A DNA stretch of 64,000 bases from Trebonia sp050013875 (GTDB taxonomy: Bacteria; Actinomycetota; Actinomycetes; Streptosporangiales; Streptosporangiaceae): NCBI GenBank assembly GCA_050013875.1, contig JBEKEK010000002.1:74823-138822 (forward strand), written 5' to 3'. How positions within the stretch are numbered: the first letter of the stretch is position 1; every line of letters starts with the position of its first letter. Below the pieces are notes generated by a model. It was not told where the DNA came from. It saw nothing but the letters and a program-made list of their open reading frames with translations, and searched no databases. Both the position numbers and the translations under genes were made by a program. Positions 1 through 8,420 of the stretch are shown here, in pieces.

Positions 1-430
1 AGGTCACCTGCTTACTGCCGTCCGACCGGGTGATCGTCCCCAGGTCGCTCGCCTTCGCGCCGCCCGACGCGGTCGCCGAGCCGGTGGTGGTGACCGGGGG
101 CCAGGCCCCGGCGCACGCCCCGCTGCAGTTGGACGTGTCGCCGGTGTCCTTCGTCCACAGATACACCGCGCGACCCGAGCCGGAGACCAGGAAAGTGCCC
201 GCCGAGGACGAGGCGGTCTCGATGACCGTGCCGCCCGACGCGCTCGCGCTGCTGCTGGAGGAGGACGCCCCGGCCGGCGAAGCGGGCGCCGCCGCCCCGG
301 TGCTGCTGCTTGAGCCCCCGCTGGCGCACGCCGCCACCAGCAGCGTCGCGCCCAGCGCACCGCCGACACCCGCGGCCAGCTTGGTACGTCCCGACACTGC
401 GCCGACCATGGACTTGCCCATCTTGCTCAT
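1..430 (-). CDS. Partial secreted-repeat lipoprotein (COG4315-like), runs off the window start
   Basis: The minus-strand frame stays open from an ATG at 430 to the window edge, so only about 143 N-terminal residues are visible. A hydrophobic signal segment ends in the lipobox VAAC (around residues 32-35). A Ser/Ala/Gly-rich linker follows. Then comes a repeat unit with the block GRAVYLWTKDTGDTSNCSGAC and AWPPV, which is typical of COG4315 'secreted repeat of unknown function' lipoproteins. The protein should be exported and anchored on the outer face of the membrane. The molecular role of the family is not established. An ATG at 421 has a better-spaced GGGAG and may be the true start. Seen: lipobox and repeat. 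Known: family name. No function is inferred. Confidence 0.8.
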   Translation of the reverse strand, partial: MSKMGKSMVGAVSGRTKLAAGVGGALGATLLVAACASGGSSSSTGAAAPASPAGASSSSSSASASGGTVIETASSSAGTFLVSGSGRAVYLWTKDTGDTSNCSGACAGAWPPVTTTGSATASGGAKASDLGTITRSDGSKQVT

Positions 431-476
431 CTCCCGTCCGGCGCGATCATCCGCGCCAGATCCGTGTGAATGCCTG

Positions 477-505
477 TCGATACAAGTACGGGCGAAACAC
501 CGCAA
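477..505 (-). promoter_or_regulatory. Possible sigma-70-type promoter for the lipoprotein gene
   Basis: Read on the minus strand, TTGCGG (500-505) and TATCGA (477-482) are separated by exactly 17 bases. The pair lies about 50 bases upstream of the lipoprotein ATG. The match is moderate and rests on sequence alone. Confidence 0.3.
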
Positions 506-514
506 TGGATTGAT

Positions 515-528
515 GTTGACGGGTCAAC
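515..528. promoter_or_regulatory. Palindrome GTTGAC-gg-GTCAAC between divergent genes
   Basis: A 6-bp perfect inverted repeat with a 2-bp centre sits in the 262-bp divergent space between the lipoprotein gene and the DMT transporter. It could be an operator. No regulator gene lies beside it. Confidence 0.3.
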
Positions 529-692
529 TAAATATGATCCGGGTCACTATCTGACTACGTAACGTGCTGATACGGTTGTCTCCTGTGTTCATTGGCGCGG
601 GGAGGGGGTCGCGGATGAACGGCGGACCAAAGCCGGCCAGGCCGGGGGAACCGTGCGCCCGATGCGGATCACCCGCTAGGGACTGACCGCGC

Positions 693-1586
693 GTGGGGGC
701 GATCGTCTTCGCGTTGCTGGCGGCGCTGTGCAACGCGGTCAGCGTGCTCACGCGGCACGTCGCGAGCACGGCCGACCCGGACCGCCCATCCGGGCTCCGG
801 CTCATCGGCTACCTGCTGCGCAACCCCCGGTGGCTGGCTGGGTCGGCGGCGCAGGTGGGAGCGTTCGCGTTCCAGGCGGTCGCGCTGCAGCTCGGCCAGG
901 TCTCGGTCGTCCAGCCGCTGCTGGTCACCGAACTGGTCATGGCGCTCGTGCTGCGGCGGGTATGGATTCACCAGGCGGTCACCGGCACCGCGTGGGCCGC
1001 GGCGGCGGCGGCCTGCGCGGGACTCGCCGTCTTCATCGTGGCGGCGGAGCCACGCGGCGGCCATTCAGGCCCGGCCAGCGGCCACTGGACGGCGGCGGTG
1101 GTGACCTGTGTCGCCGTCGTCGCCGCGCTGATCACGCTGGCTAGGTACGGCTCTCCCGCCCGCCGGGCCGCCCTCTACGGTTCGGCCGGGGGAATCACCT
1201 GGGCGCTTGAGGCGACGTTCATCAAGTCCGCGACCAACGATCTCGCCCAGGCCGGCCTTGGCGGCCTGTTCACCCAGTGGCCGGTCTACGCGGTGGCGGT
1301 GGGAGGCGCGGCGGGCGTCATCATCGAGCAGGCCGCCCTGCAGAACGGCCCGCTCAGCGTTTCGCAGCCGCTGCTGGTGATCATCGACCCGATCGTCAGC
1401 ATCGCCCTGAGCGTCTGGCTGTTCGGCGAGTATTTCGTGATCAACCCCGCCGTGCTCGCCGCGGCGGCGACCGGATTCGCCGTCATGTGCGCCGGCGTCG
1501 TGGCGCTGTCGGTTACCGCGCCGGCCACCGTCGAAGGAGACGCCGGCCTGGTGCAGAAACCCGCGACCGTTCGGGATGAATCTTGA
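693..1586 (+). CDS. DMT-superfamily (EamA-like) membrane transporter
   Basis: This 297-residue protein is almost entirely hydrophobic, with about nine to ten predicted membrane segments in two similar halves. Both halves carry a VSVVQPLLV or LSVSQPLLV element, the internal duplication seen in DMT/EamA-type transporters. The substrate cannot be told from sequence. The GTG start at 693 leaves a short cytosolic N terminus. The next gene starts inside its 3' end (11-bp overlap), so it is probably co-transcribed and translationally coupled with the antiporter. Family membership is fairly secure and function is not. Confidence 0.75.
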   Translation: MGAIVFALLAALCNAVSVLTRHVASTADPDRPSGLRLIGYLLRNPRWLAGSAAQVGAFAFQAVALQLGQVSVVQPLLVTELVMALVLRRVWIHQAVTGTAWAAAAAACAGLAVFIVAAEPRGGHSGPASGHWTAAVVTCVAVVAALITLARYGSPARRAALYGSAGGITWALEATFIKSATNDLAQAGLGGLFTQWPVYAVAVGGAAGVIIEQAALQNGPLSVSQPLLVIIDPIVSIALSVWLFGEYFVINPAVLAAAATGFAVMCAGVVALSVTAPATVEGDAGLVQKPATVRDES

Positions 1587-2829
1587 TTCCCGTCGACTGG
1601 AGGGGGTGCGGGCGGACCGGATGGCTCCTATCTCGTTCAACAGCCTGCTGATCATCGCCGGGCTCTCGGTTCTGGTCCCTGTCGTGCTCGGGCTGCTGCC
1701 CTGGCTGCCGGTGCCCGGCGCGGTGCTCATGGTCGTCGCCGGCATCGTGGTGGGGCCGTCGGTTCTCGGCTGGGCGCGCATTGACGCGCCGGTGGAGGTC
1801 CTGAGCATCCTTGGCCTTGGCATGTTGCTGTTCCTGGCCGGGCTTGAGATCGACGTGCAGCGGCTGCGCAGCCCGCTGACGCGGCTGGCAGGCATCGCTT
1901 TCGGGCTCTCGGCCGGCCTCGGGCTGCTCTGCGGCTTCCTGTTCTGGCTGGCCGGGGCCGGAACCCGGCCGATCCTGCTGGCCATTATCTTGATGTCGAC
2001 ATCGACCGGGCTGCTGCTGCCACTGCTGAAGGACGCGGGCGAGGCGGCTACCGAGTTCGGCCAGCTGATCATGACGGCCGCCGCGCTCGCGGAGATCGTC
2101 CCGATCCTGCTCCTGTCGCTGCTTTTCTCAGCGGCGGCGAAGACACCGGCCGACCAGCTGGTGTCGCTGGCGGTCTTCCTCACGCTGCTTGCCCTGATCG
2201 GGCTCGGCGTTTCCCGGGTCCGCCGCCTGCGCCGGCTTGACCGGATGCTCGACCGCCTGGAGCAGCGGAGCGGCCAGTTGCGCGTTCGCGCCGCGCTTAC
2301 CCTCGCGCTGGCCTGCGGGGTGCTCGCCTACCAGTTCGGATTCGCGTCGATTCTCGGTGCGTTCGCGGCGGGCCTGCTGGTGCGGATCATCGAGGTCTCG
2401 GGCCGCGAGCCGAACAAGGAGTTCCTGACCAAGCTTGAAGGCATCGGGTTCGGCTTCCTGGTCCCCATCTTCTTCGTCAGCACGGGCGTGTCCTTCCAGC
2501 TGAAGGGGCTGGAGGCAGATCCGGGGGCGCTGGCGGAGGTGCCACTGTTCCTGCTCGCCCTGCTGGTCGTGCGGGGAGTCCCCGCGCTGCTTTACGTGCG
2601 CGCGGTCGGCCGTCGCCGGGCGGCGGCGGGCGGCCTGCTGCAGGCCACCACGCTGACGTTCGTCATCGTGGCGACGGTAATCGGGCAGGAAACGGGGAAG
2701 CTCACGTCGGCCACGTCCGCCGCCCTGGTGGCCGCCGGGTTGCTGTCGGCGGCCCTGTTCCCGGCGGCGGCGGGCCGCCTCCTCGACCGCGGCGGACGCG
2801 GTGAGCCTCACTCTTCCGGCCCGAGGTAG
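1576..2829 (+). CDS. Cation/proton antiporter (CPA2, Kef/NapA-like)
   Basis: The 417-residue protein has about twelve hydrophobic segments and the Na_H_Exchanger core. Recognisable parts are GIVVGPSVLG near residue 55, the LFLAGLEID element, and FASILGAFAAGLLV followed by FLVPIFFVSTGVSF. There is no C-terminal RCK/TrkA-N domain, so this is a short antiporter rather than a Kef channel. It should exchange K+ or Na+ for protons across the plasma membrane. The start overlaps the DMT gene by 11 bp. Its 3' end overlaps the convergent flavoprotein gene by 22 bp. A later ATG (residue 16, MAPISF) is an alternative start. Confidence 0.85.
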   Translation: MNLDSRRLEGVRADRMAPISFNSLLIIAGLSVLVPVVLGLLPWLPVPGAVLMVVAGIVVGPSVLGWARIDAPVEVLSILGLGMLLFLAGLEIDVQRLRSPLTRLAGIAFGLSAGLGLLCGFLFWLAGAGTRPILLAIILMSTSTGLLLPLLKDAGEAATEFGQLIMTAAALAEIVPILLLSLLFSAAAKTPADQLVSLAVFLTLLALIGLGVSRVRRLRRLDRMLDRLEQRSGQLRVRAALTLALACGVLAYQFGFASILGAFAAGLLVRIIEVSGREPNKEFLTKLEGIGFGFLVPIFFVSTGVSFQLKGLEADPGALAEVPLFLLALLVVRGVPALLYVRAVGRRRAAAGGLLQATTLTFVIVATVIGQETGKLTSATSAALVAAGLLSAALFPAAAGRLLDRGGRGEPHSSGPR

Positions 2830-4235
2830 CTCCAGGCTTGCGGGAAGCTGCCAACGCCGATCGTCCGGCAGATCTTCTGTGCGGCCATGCTGACCGCTTC
2901 GGTAAAGGTTGGGTAGGCGAGCTGGAGCTCGGCGACTTGCTCGACGCGCATGCCCGCGGCCATGCACACCGCGACGGTCTGCACGGTTTCTGCTGAGTAC
3001 TCGCCGAGGACATGAGCGCCGAGAATGGCGTGGGTCTGGCGGTCGGCGATGAGCTTGCAGAAGCCGTCGGGCCGGCCGTCAGCCACCGGCCGCACCAGAT
3101 CGTCGTAGCGGGCGACCCCGATGACGGTGTCGTGATCCTCCGCCGCCTGGGTCTGCGTCAGCCCGACCCTGCCGTACTCCGGATCGGTGAAGCTGCCGCT
3201 GGGTACGACGTCGTAGGCGGCCTGCACGGCCGGCCCGAGTACCGCGTTCCTCGCGGCGACGCGCCCTTCCTGCCTTGCCGTCTGGACCAGCATCGAATGG
3301 CCGTTGACGTCGCCGACGGCGTAGATGTGGCCGACGTTCGTCCGCAGGTACTCATCGACGGTGATCGCGTTCGGTTCCGCGCTTACGCCGGCCGCCTCCA
3401 GGTTCAGCTTGCTGGTGCTCGCGGGCCAGCCGACCGCGAAGAACACAGCGTCCGCGAGCGTCCGGCCCTCGGCTTGGCCGCAACGGTGATCGATGCGGAT
3501 GGACTCTTCCGACCGCTGCAGACCCGTGACGAGGGTGCCCGTGGCGACGGTGATGCCCCGGCCGCGGAAGGCGCGGCCAAGCTCGGCCGATACGTCTTCG
3601 TCAGCGGCCGGGACCAGGATGGGGCCGCCCTCGAACAGCGTGACGGCAGCGCCGAGATCGGCGAAGATGGACGCGATCTGGCAGCCGGTATCCGCCCCGC
3701 CGATCACCGCCACCCTGCCCGGCAGGCTGGCCAGGGACGGGATGTCCTCGTAGGTGAGCGCCAGGCCCGCGCCGGGGATCGGGAGACGGGCCGCGTGCCC
3801 GCCGACGGCCAGGATGATGGTGTCCGCGGTCCAGGTCCGTCCGTCGTCCGCGGCCAACGCGCGAGGCCCGGTGAAGCTGACCGGGCCGAGGTCCTCGATC
3901 AGGTCGATGCCGCGCCGGCGGATATGGCCGGCCAGGTCCTTCTTGTCGTGGGCGTAACGGGCCACCCGCTCGCTGTTGGCCAGGACGGCAGGCAGGTCGG
4001 GAACGGGCGCCGGGCCGGTCAGGCCGAAGGCGGCCCAAGAGGACCAGTCACGCGCCAGCCGGGCCGCACGTGCCAGCGTCCGCACCGGTGCCGGGCCCGA
4101 GTTGAGGCTGGTCCCGCCGACCTGGGCGGCTTCGAGCAAGGTCACCCGCGCGCCGAGTTCGCCGGCCTGCAGGGCAGCGGTGACTCCGGCCGGGCCTCCG
4201 CCGACCACCAGCACGCTGCCGCCGGTGGTGGTCAT
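2808..4235 (-). CDS. Dihydrolipoyl dehydrogenase-like flavoprotein lacking the redox cysteines
   Basis: The 475-residue protein has the full fold of the pyridine nucleotide-disulfide oxidoreductases. The FAD Rossmann motif GGGPAG is at residues 12-17, the second FAD motif IYAVGDVNG near 304-312, and a C-terminal dimerisation domain spans about 340-470. The hallmark active site is absent: the usual GGTCLNxGC reads GGTSLNSGP, so both redox cysteines (positions 43 and 48) are Ser and Pro. The C-terminal catalytic His of HPT reads YPT (Tyr441), while Glu446 remains. The NAD-domain glycine motif is also altered (IGGADTG). It therefore cannot run the disulfide chemistry of lipoamide or mercuric reductases. 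A flavin oxidase, transhydrogenase-like or sensor role is possible. It overlaps the upstream cyclase gene by an ATGA. Confidence 0.85.
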   Translation of the reverse strand: MTTTGGSVLVVGGGPAGVTAALQAGELGARVTLLEAAQVGGTSLNSGPAPVRTLARAARLARDWSSWAAFGLTGPAPVPDLPAVLANSERVARYAHDKKDLAGHIRRRGIDLIEDLGPVSFTGPRALAADDGRTWTADTIILAVGGHAARLPIPGAGLALTYEDIPSLASLPGRVAVIGGADTGCQIASIFADLGAAVTLFEGGPILVPAADEDVSAELGRAFRGRGITVATGTLVTGLQRSEESIRIDHRCGQAEGRTLADAVFFAVGWPASTSKLNLEAAGVSAEPNAITVDEYLRTNVGHIYAVGDVNGHSMLVQTARQEGRVAARNAVLGPAVQAAYDVVPSGSFTDPEYGRVGLTQTQAAEDHDTVIGVARYDDLVRPVADGRPDGFCKLIADRQTHAILGAHVLGEYSAETVQTVAVCMAAGMRVEQVAELQLAYPTFTEAVSMAAQKICRTIGVGSFPQAWSYLGPEE

Positions 4236-6073
4236 AGGCCGCCCGCTCCCCTGTCGAGCAGTTCCTGGCGTCCCAGATCGAGTAGCAGCGCCGCTCCGGT
4301 ATCAACGGCCGCGACCGGGGGCCGGAGGGCTTCGAGCTCGGCGTTCAGCGCCCGCCGCGGTACACCGCGTTGGACGAGCAGGTTCTGCCGCCAGTAGAGG
4401 AAGTCCCTGAAGATCGCGTGGTCAGCGGCGAGCAGCGCTGCGGCCAGGTATCGGACGATGAAAACGAGATCTTCCTGGATGCGGGACAGCTGGTGCTCGT
4501 CCCAGCCGGCCGAAGGCTGGAAACGGGTGGCGAAGCCGTCCAACGCCGCGCTGCCCAGCACATCTGCCTGTGCGGCAAGACGAAGTGCTACCTGGTCGAT
4601 CGGTGTTGGGGTGCGGACGACCACAGGTGGCTGGGATTTCCACGCCAGCAGGGTCGACGTGGCATCGGTCGCGTTGACCGCCCATGCGTCGGCGCCGAGC
4701 CGCTCGGCTCGGCTCGGGTTGCTGCCGAACGCCCTGCCACCGACGATAACGGGGATCCCTTGCCGGTGCGCGGCGTCGATCATGCGCACGGTGCCAGGGA
4801 AGAAGGTGGGAATGCTGCAGGAGATCGCCAGTGAGTCGGCGCCCGAGCGGGCGAGAAACTCCGCCACCACGTCGGCGGGGGTCGAGGCGCCGAGGATCGT
4901 GACCCCCACGCCATGCTCGCGCAGCGACTCGCCGAACATCTGCGCGGCCAGCGAATGGAAGTCGCCCTCGGCGCAGGTGATCACGGTATGGGTGTCGCCC
5001 GCCGGCTGATTCGTCTCGCCCATCAGCGTGTCAAGCGCGGCCGCGGTTACCCCGGAGGCCAGATGCTCGTCAGCCGCAGTGATCTCGTTGCGGTACCAGC
5101 GCTCACCGACATCCCGCTGAGCCGGGACAAGGAGATCCGCAACGATCTGCTCACGGGGGACACGCCGGTCGAGCAAGTCAAGCGTGAGCCGGACCGCCGC
5201 CCGCCGGTTTCCGGCGACGGCGTCGTCGAGGTACGTCTGCACGTAGTCGCGCGGCGGCTGGTAACTGGCGGGCCGGCGGGCTGTGGCCCAGATCCACTGG
5301 TCGCGGCCGGCTTCCTTGGCCCGGTAAAGGGCCTGGTCGGCTAGGCTCACCGTCTCGTCCGGACCGCCTGCCGACGCGGCGATACCCGCAGAAAACGTGA
5401 CAGGAAACGGCCGTTCGGTCAGCCATTCGGCGCGCAGCCGCCGGAGAAAGGCGTCCGCGCCCCCGGGCGGGGCGAGGACAGCAAGGAACTCCTCACCGCC
5501 GAATCGGCCAACGGTGTCGCGGGCTCTGGAGACGGCACGGAGCACCCGGCCGAACACGCGCAGCACCTCATCACCGGCCGCATGCCCGAAATTGTCGTTG
5601 ATCTGCTTGAAGTGGTCGAGATCAAGCACGATGACGGTGTCGTCGGACGAGAGCCTGCCGAGAGCACGATCGAGCATGCGGCGGTTGGGGAGGCCGGTCA
5701 GCAAGTCGGTCGACGCGGACTCGGCCAGGCGTTCGTTCCGGTCACTGAGCTGCAGCACCTGCCGGGCGTCAAGCACGAAGGGTGCCAGGTGCCGTTCGAG
5801 AAGGGTATGCGCCGCGCTGCCGGGCGGCGCGGCCACCAGCAGCGGTTCGCCGTCACCAAATGAGACATCGATCGGGATCACGCCGGGATCGTCTGTGCCC
5901 GCCGGGACCAGGCAGCCGCCGAGCTCGCGGACTAGGTGCTCGGTGACGCGCCGGGCCTCGCCGGTGGTGCGCAGCCGGATCAGGGAACGCGTCGCTTCGT
6001 GCAAAGCGCCCGGTACCCGGTAGCGGGGCTCGGCCAGCGTTTCGCCGCCCCGGCTCGCGGCCGCGCCGCTCAC
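4232..6073 (-). CDS. Diguanylate cyclase fused to a CarH-like B12-binding light-sensor module
   Basis: This 613-residue protein should be cytosolic, as it has no membrane segments. A GGDEF domain spans about 120-265, with metal-site Asp residues (D151, D153), an intact GGEEF at 192-196 and an intact RxxD inhibitory site at 183-186. An active c-di-GMP synthase with product inhibition is therefore expected. A B12-binding cap follows (about 275-355), carrying W326-x9-E336-H337, the signature of CarH-type adenosylcobalamin photoreceptors. The cobalamin Rossmann domain (about 360-480) has D371-F-H373, the likely lower axial ligand, and a late VIVGG. A helical tail (about 500-580) is not assigned. 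Start is GTG. Light- or B12-controlled c-di-GMP output is inferred, not shown. Confidence 0.85.
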   Translation of the reverse strand: MSGAAASRGGETLAEPRYRVPGALHEATRSLIRLRTTGEARRVTEHLVRELGGCLVPAGTDDPGVIPIDVSFGDGEPLLVAAPPGSAAHTLLERHLAPFVLDARQVLQLSDRNERLAESASTDLLTGLPNRRMLDRALGRLSSDDTVIVLDLDHFKQINDNFGHAAGDEVLRVFGRVLRAVSRARDTVGRFGGEEFLAVLAPPGGADAFLRRLRAEWLTERPFPVTFSAGIAASAGGPDETVSLADQALYRAKEAGRDQWIWATARRPASYQPPRDYVQTYLDDAVAGNRRAAVRLTLDLLDRRVPREQIVADLLVPAQRDVGERWYRNEITAADEHLASGVTAAALDTLMGETNQPAGDTHTVITCAEGDFHSLAAQMFGESLREHGVGVTILGASTPADVVAEFLARSGADSLAISCSIPTFFPGTVRMIDAAHRQGIPVIVGGRAFGSNPSRAERLGADAWAVNATDATSTLLAWKSQPPVVVRTPTPIDQVALRLAAQADVLGSAALDGFATRFQPSAGWDEHQLSRIQEDLVFIVRYLAAALLAADHAIFRDFLYWRQNLLVQRGVPRRALNAELEALRPPVAAVDTGAALLLDLGRQELLDRGAGGL

Positions 6074-6353
6074 GACGAAGCCACACCGCCGTCGTGGCCG
6101 GTCACGCTACCGCTAGGTGTCATGGTTGCGATCATAACCGGCCGTCAGATATTAGCGCCATAAACTTTTTATATATGCCAGCGCACCATATTACATTGCG
6201 GAGAATTCGATGTAGATTTGCCCAAGGCTGTCATTTTGCGCCTACTATGCTTATGCATACATTGTGAATTAATAGGTCATGTGATGAGCACCGGCATCCC
6301 CAGCAAGGGAATTCCGGTGCTCACCGGTCGGCGCGCATCCCGCTAGTCGAGGG
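6074..6353. other. AT-rich intergenic stretch
   Basis: The segment about 6140-6285 is far richer in A and T than the surrounding coding DNA, with runs such as aactttttatatatg. It lies immediately upstream of the cyclase gene and downstream of the first GH30 gene. It probably holds the cyclase promoter. No open reading frame is supported in it. Confidence 0.5.
6286..6322 (-). terminator. Hairpin terminator after the first GH30 gene
   Basis: Arms gagcaccgg (6286-6294) and ccggtgctc (6314-6322) form a perfect 9-bp stem, with an inner tccc/ggga pairing in the loop. It lies about 30 bases past the stop codon of the GH30 gene. There is no T-run, as is usual in this GC-rich group. Confidence 0.65.
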
Positions 6354-8384
6354 TCAGCTGCCAGACCCCCATCCCGTAACGTAGGCGCGGACGTCAGCGA
6401 CGCTCCACCAGTCGTTGGGGTCCGCGGTGGTGAGGCTCAGGCGAACGTACTGGACAGGCTTTCCCGGCAAGTCAATGGTGGTGAACTGGCCGGTTCCCTG
6501 TCCATTGGACACGACGGTCGTCCAGTCCGTCCCGTTGGCGCTGGTCTGCACGGCATAGCCGCGCGGGTAGTCGCCGGTGGACACGCCGGTGTCGAAGACG
6601 ACTTGACGGGCGGGGACGGCCCGGCCGAAGTCGACCTGGAGGTACTGGCCGGCCGCCTGGCCCTCACCGGTTGAGTACCGGGTGCTTGCGTCGGCGTCTA
6701 CGGCGTTGGCCGCGACGTCACCAGTGCAGCAAGGGTTGGCAGGACCGCTGGGATTGGCCGTAGCGGTCCAGCCTGAGGGGTCGACCTGCTGGAGAGGATG
6801 GCGTCCGGCGAGGTTGCCAGCCCAGACGAAGGTGGCCAGCGAGTCTCCGGGCAGCGTGTAGGTGAACTGCTGCTGGCCCTCCTGGACGGCAAATGCCTGC
6901 GCGCTGTCGTTCTCGTTATGCGCCACCAGCACGGTCGAGCCATCCGGGTTCCGGAACGCGACGTCCATAACCTCCCCGTTCCATCCGGTGGTGCCGAAAG
7001 AGGTGCTGGCGATGCGCACCGCTCCTGGCTGTACGAACCGGGACAGTTGCCCGAGCGCGTAGTACTCGGCGTTAGGGGTGACCGTGTCCCCCGGGCCAAT
7101 GGTGACGATGCCGGTGCAGGTGCCGCAGCCGCCGACGTGCGGGCCGCCAGTGGGGTCGAGCGCCAGGTTCCAGTTGATCACGATGCTCGACCAGTTGCGG
7201 GTAGAGCCGATCTCCAGGTTCCTGGCATGCCACTTGAGCGTGTCGGAGAAGGTGTCCGCCGGATTAGCGGACTGGCTGCCCGAGCACTCGTCCATGAAGA
7301 TCTGCAGCTTCGGGTACTCGTTGTGGAACGTCGTCATCGCGCTTGGGTCGCCGTAGTAGCAATGGAACGCGATGCCCGAGATCCACTTCGCCGCCGGGGT
7401 GGCCAGGACGTTCTGCACGTACGCGTTGATGTCGCCGACCTCGTCGGGCGGGGTGGAGGCGATGTCGTTGGGGTGCTCCTGCCAGTTGTGGTCGTAGGCG
7501 AAGATCTCTGTTCGCAGGTGCGCGGCCTTGATCATCGGGCCGAGATCCTCGATGACCGCGGCCTCCTGCGCCGACGGCATGTCGGTCCCCGGATAGCCGG
7601 AGGGGGTACGGTTCTGCGGCTCGTTCTGCACGGTGATCGCGTTGACGTTCACTCCGTTGGCCCGGTACGCCTCAATGAACTTCAGCAGGTACAGGGCGTA
7701 GGCGTGGTAGATCTGGGGGGTGGCGATGAGCTGGCCGCCGATCAGGCTGTCGGAGGTCTTCATCCACGCGGGCGGGCTCCACGGCGATGCGATGACCTGC
7801 AGCCGGGGATTGAGCGCCTTGGCCTCGCGCAGCAGCGGCAGGATCTGCGCCTGATCGTGGGCGATGCTGAAGTGCCGCAGGCTGTCGTCGGTCTGCCCGG
7901 CGGGCAGGTCGTCGTAGGTGTACGGCGCCGTGGCGACCATGTCCGAGCCGCCGATCGGCTGGCGCAGGTAGTCAAGGCCATCGCCGGTGGTGGGGCTGAA
8001 CAGGGACGCCATCACCTGAGCACGCTGGGCGGCGGGCAGCGTGTAGAGGACTGACGCCGAGGAATCGGTGATGGCACCGCCGAATCCCTGCATCGTCTGA
8101 TAGGTCAGGGTGGGATCGACCACCACCGTCGGGGCGGTGCTCGGAGCGGTGGAGAAGTCGACCGTGCCGAGATCGCTCAGCTTGTCGGCCCCGTCCGCGG
8201 TGGTGATCCAGACGTGGGCCGAGGTTGTCCCCGGTGCCGGGGCGGCGACGGCCGTTGCGGTCAGCCCGCCCGCCCCGGCCGCGGCGGCGACGACGGTGGC
8301 ACCAATCGCGAGCAGGCTTGCCGACCGTGCCGCCCATGGCCTCCGCAGCCTCGGCGGTCTGAAGGGCCTTGTTGTTTTCCGCAT
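6354..8384 (-). CDS. Secreted GH30 glycosidase with C-terminal discoidin (F5/8C) domain
   Basis: From the ATG at 8384 (GGAGG nine bases upstream) the protein has 676 residues. A long basic signal region and hydrophobic helix end near AVAAPAPG, so it should be exported. The catalytic barrel resembles glucosylceramidase/endo-beta-1,6-glucanase family GH30: FGGAITDSSA, the acid/base Glu in TVQNEPQ (about residue 255) and the nucleophile Glu in MDECSGS (about 366). The beta-sandwich that goes with GH30 follows, then a discoidin/CBM32-like domain from about 540 to the end that should bind a glycan. A TTG ten codons upstream is a less likely start. It probably degrades beta-glucans or glycosylceramides outside the cell. 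It lies 36 bp downstream of the second GH30 gene. Confidence 0.88.
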   Translation of the reverse strand: MRKTTRPFRPPRLRRPWAARSASLLAIGATVVAAAAGAGGLTATAVAAPAPGTTSAHVWITTADGADKLSDLGTVDFSTAPSTAPTVVVDPTLTYQTMQGFGGAITDSSASVLYTLPAAQRAQVMASLFSPTTGDGLDYLRQPIGGSDMVATAPYTYDDLPAGQTDDSLRHFSIAHDQAQILPLLREAKALNPRLQVIASPWSPPAWMKTSDSLIGGQLIATPQIYHAYALYLLKFIEAYRANGVNVNAITVQNEPQNRTPSGYPGTDMPSAQEAAVIEDLGPMIKAAHLRTEIFAYDHNWQEHPNDIASTPPDEVGDINAYVQNVLATPAAKWISGIAFHCYYGDPSAMTTFHNEYPKLQIFMDECSGSQSANPADTFSDTLKWHARNLEIGSTRNWSSIVINWNLALDPTGGPHVGGCGTCTGIVTIGPGDTVTPNAEYYALGQLSRFVQPGAVRIASTSFGTTGWNGEVMDVAFRNPDGSTVLVAHNENDSAQAFAVQEGQQQFTYTLPGDSLATFVWAGNLAGRHPLQQVDPSGWTATANPSGPANPCCTGDVAANAVDADASTRYSTGEGQAAGQYLQVDFGRAVPARQVVFDTGVSTGDYPRGYAVQTSANGTDWTTVVSNGQGTGQFTTIDLPGKPVQYVRLSLTTADPNDWWSVADVRAYVTGWGSGS

Positions 8385-8420
8385 GGAATGTAGCCTCCGA
8401 TTCGATGATGTCAACCTGGC

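Noticed and set aside
2808..4235. Lipoamide dehydrogenase or mercuric reductase annotation
   Set aside because: Both redox cysteines and the catalytic histidine are replaced, so the classical reaction is not possible.
3012..4397. 461-residue plus-strand frame over the flavoprotein gene
   Set aside because: It is antisense to a gene with intact FAD motifs and has shadow-like composition.
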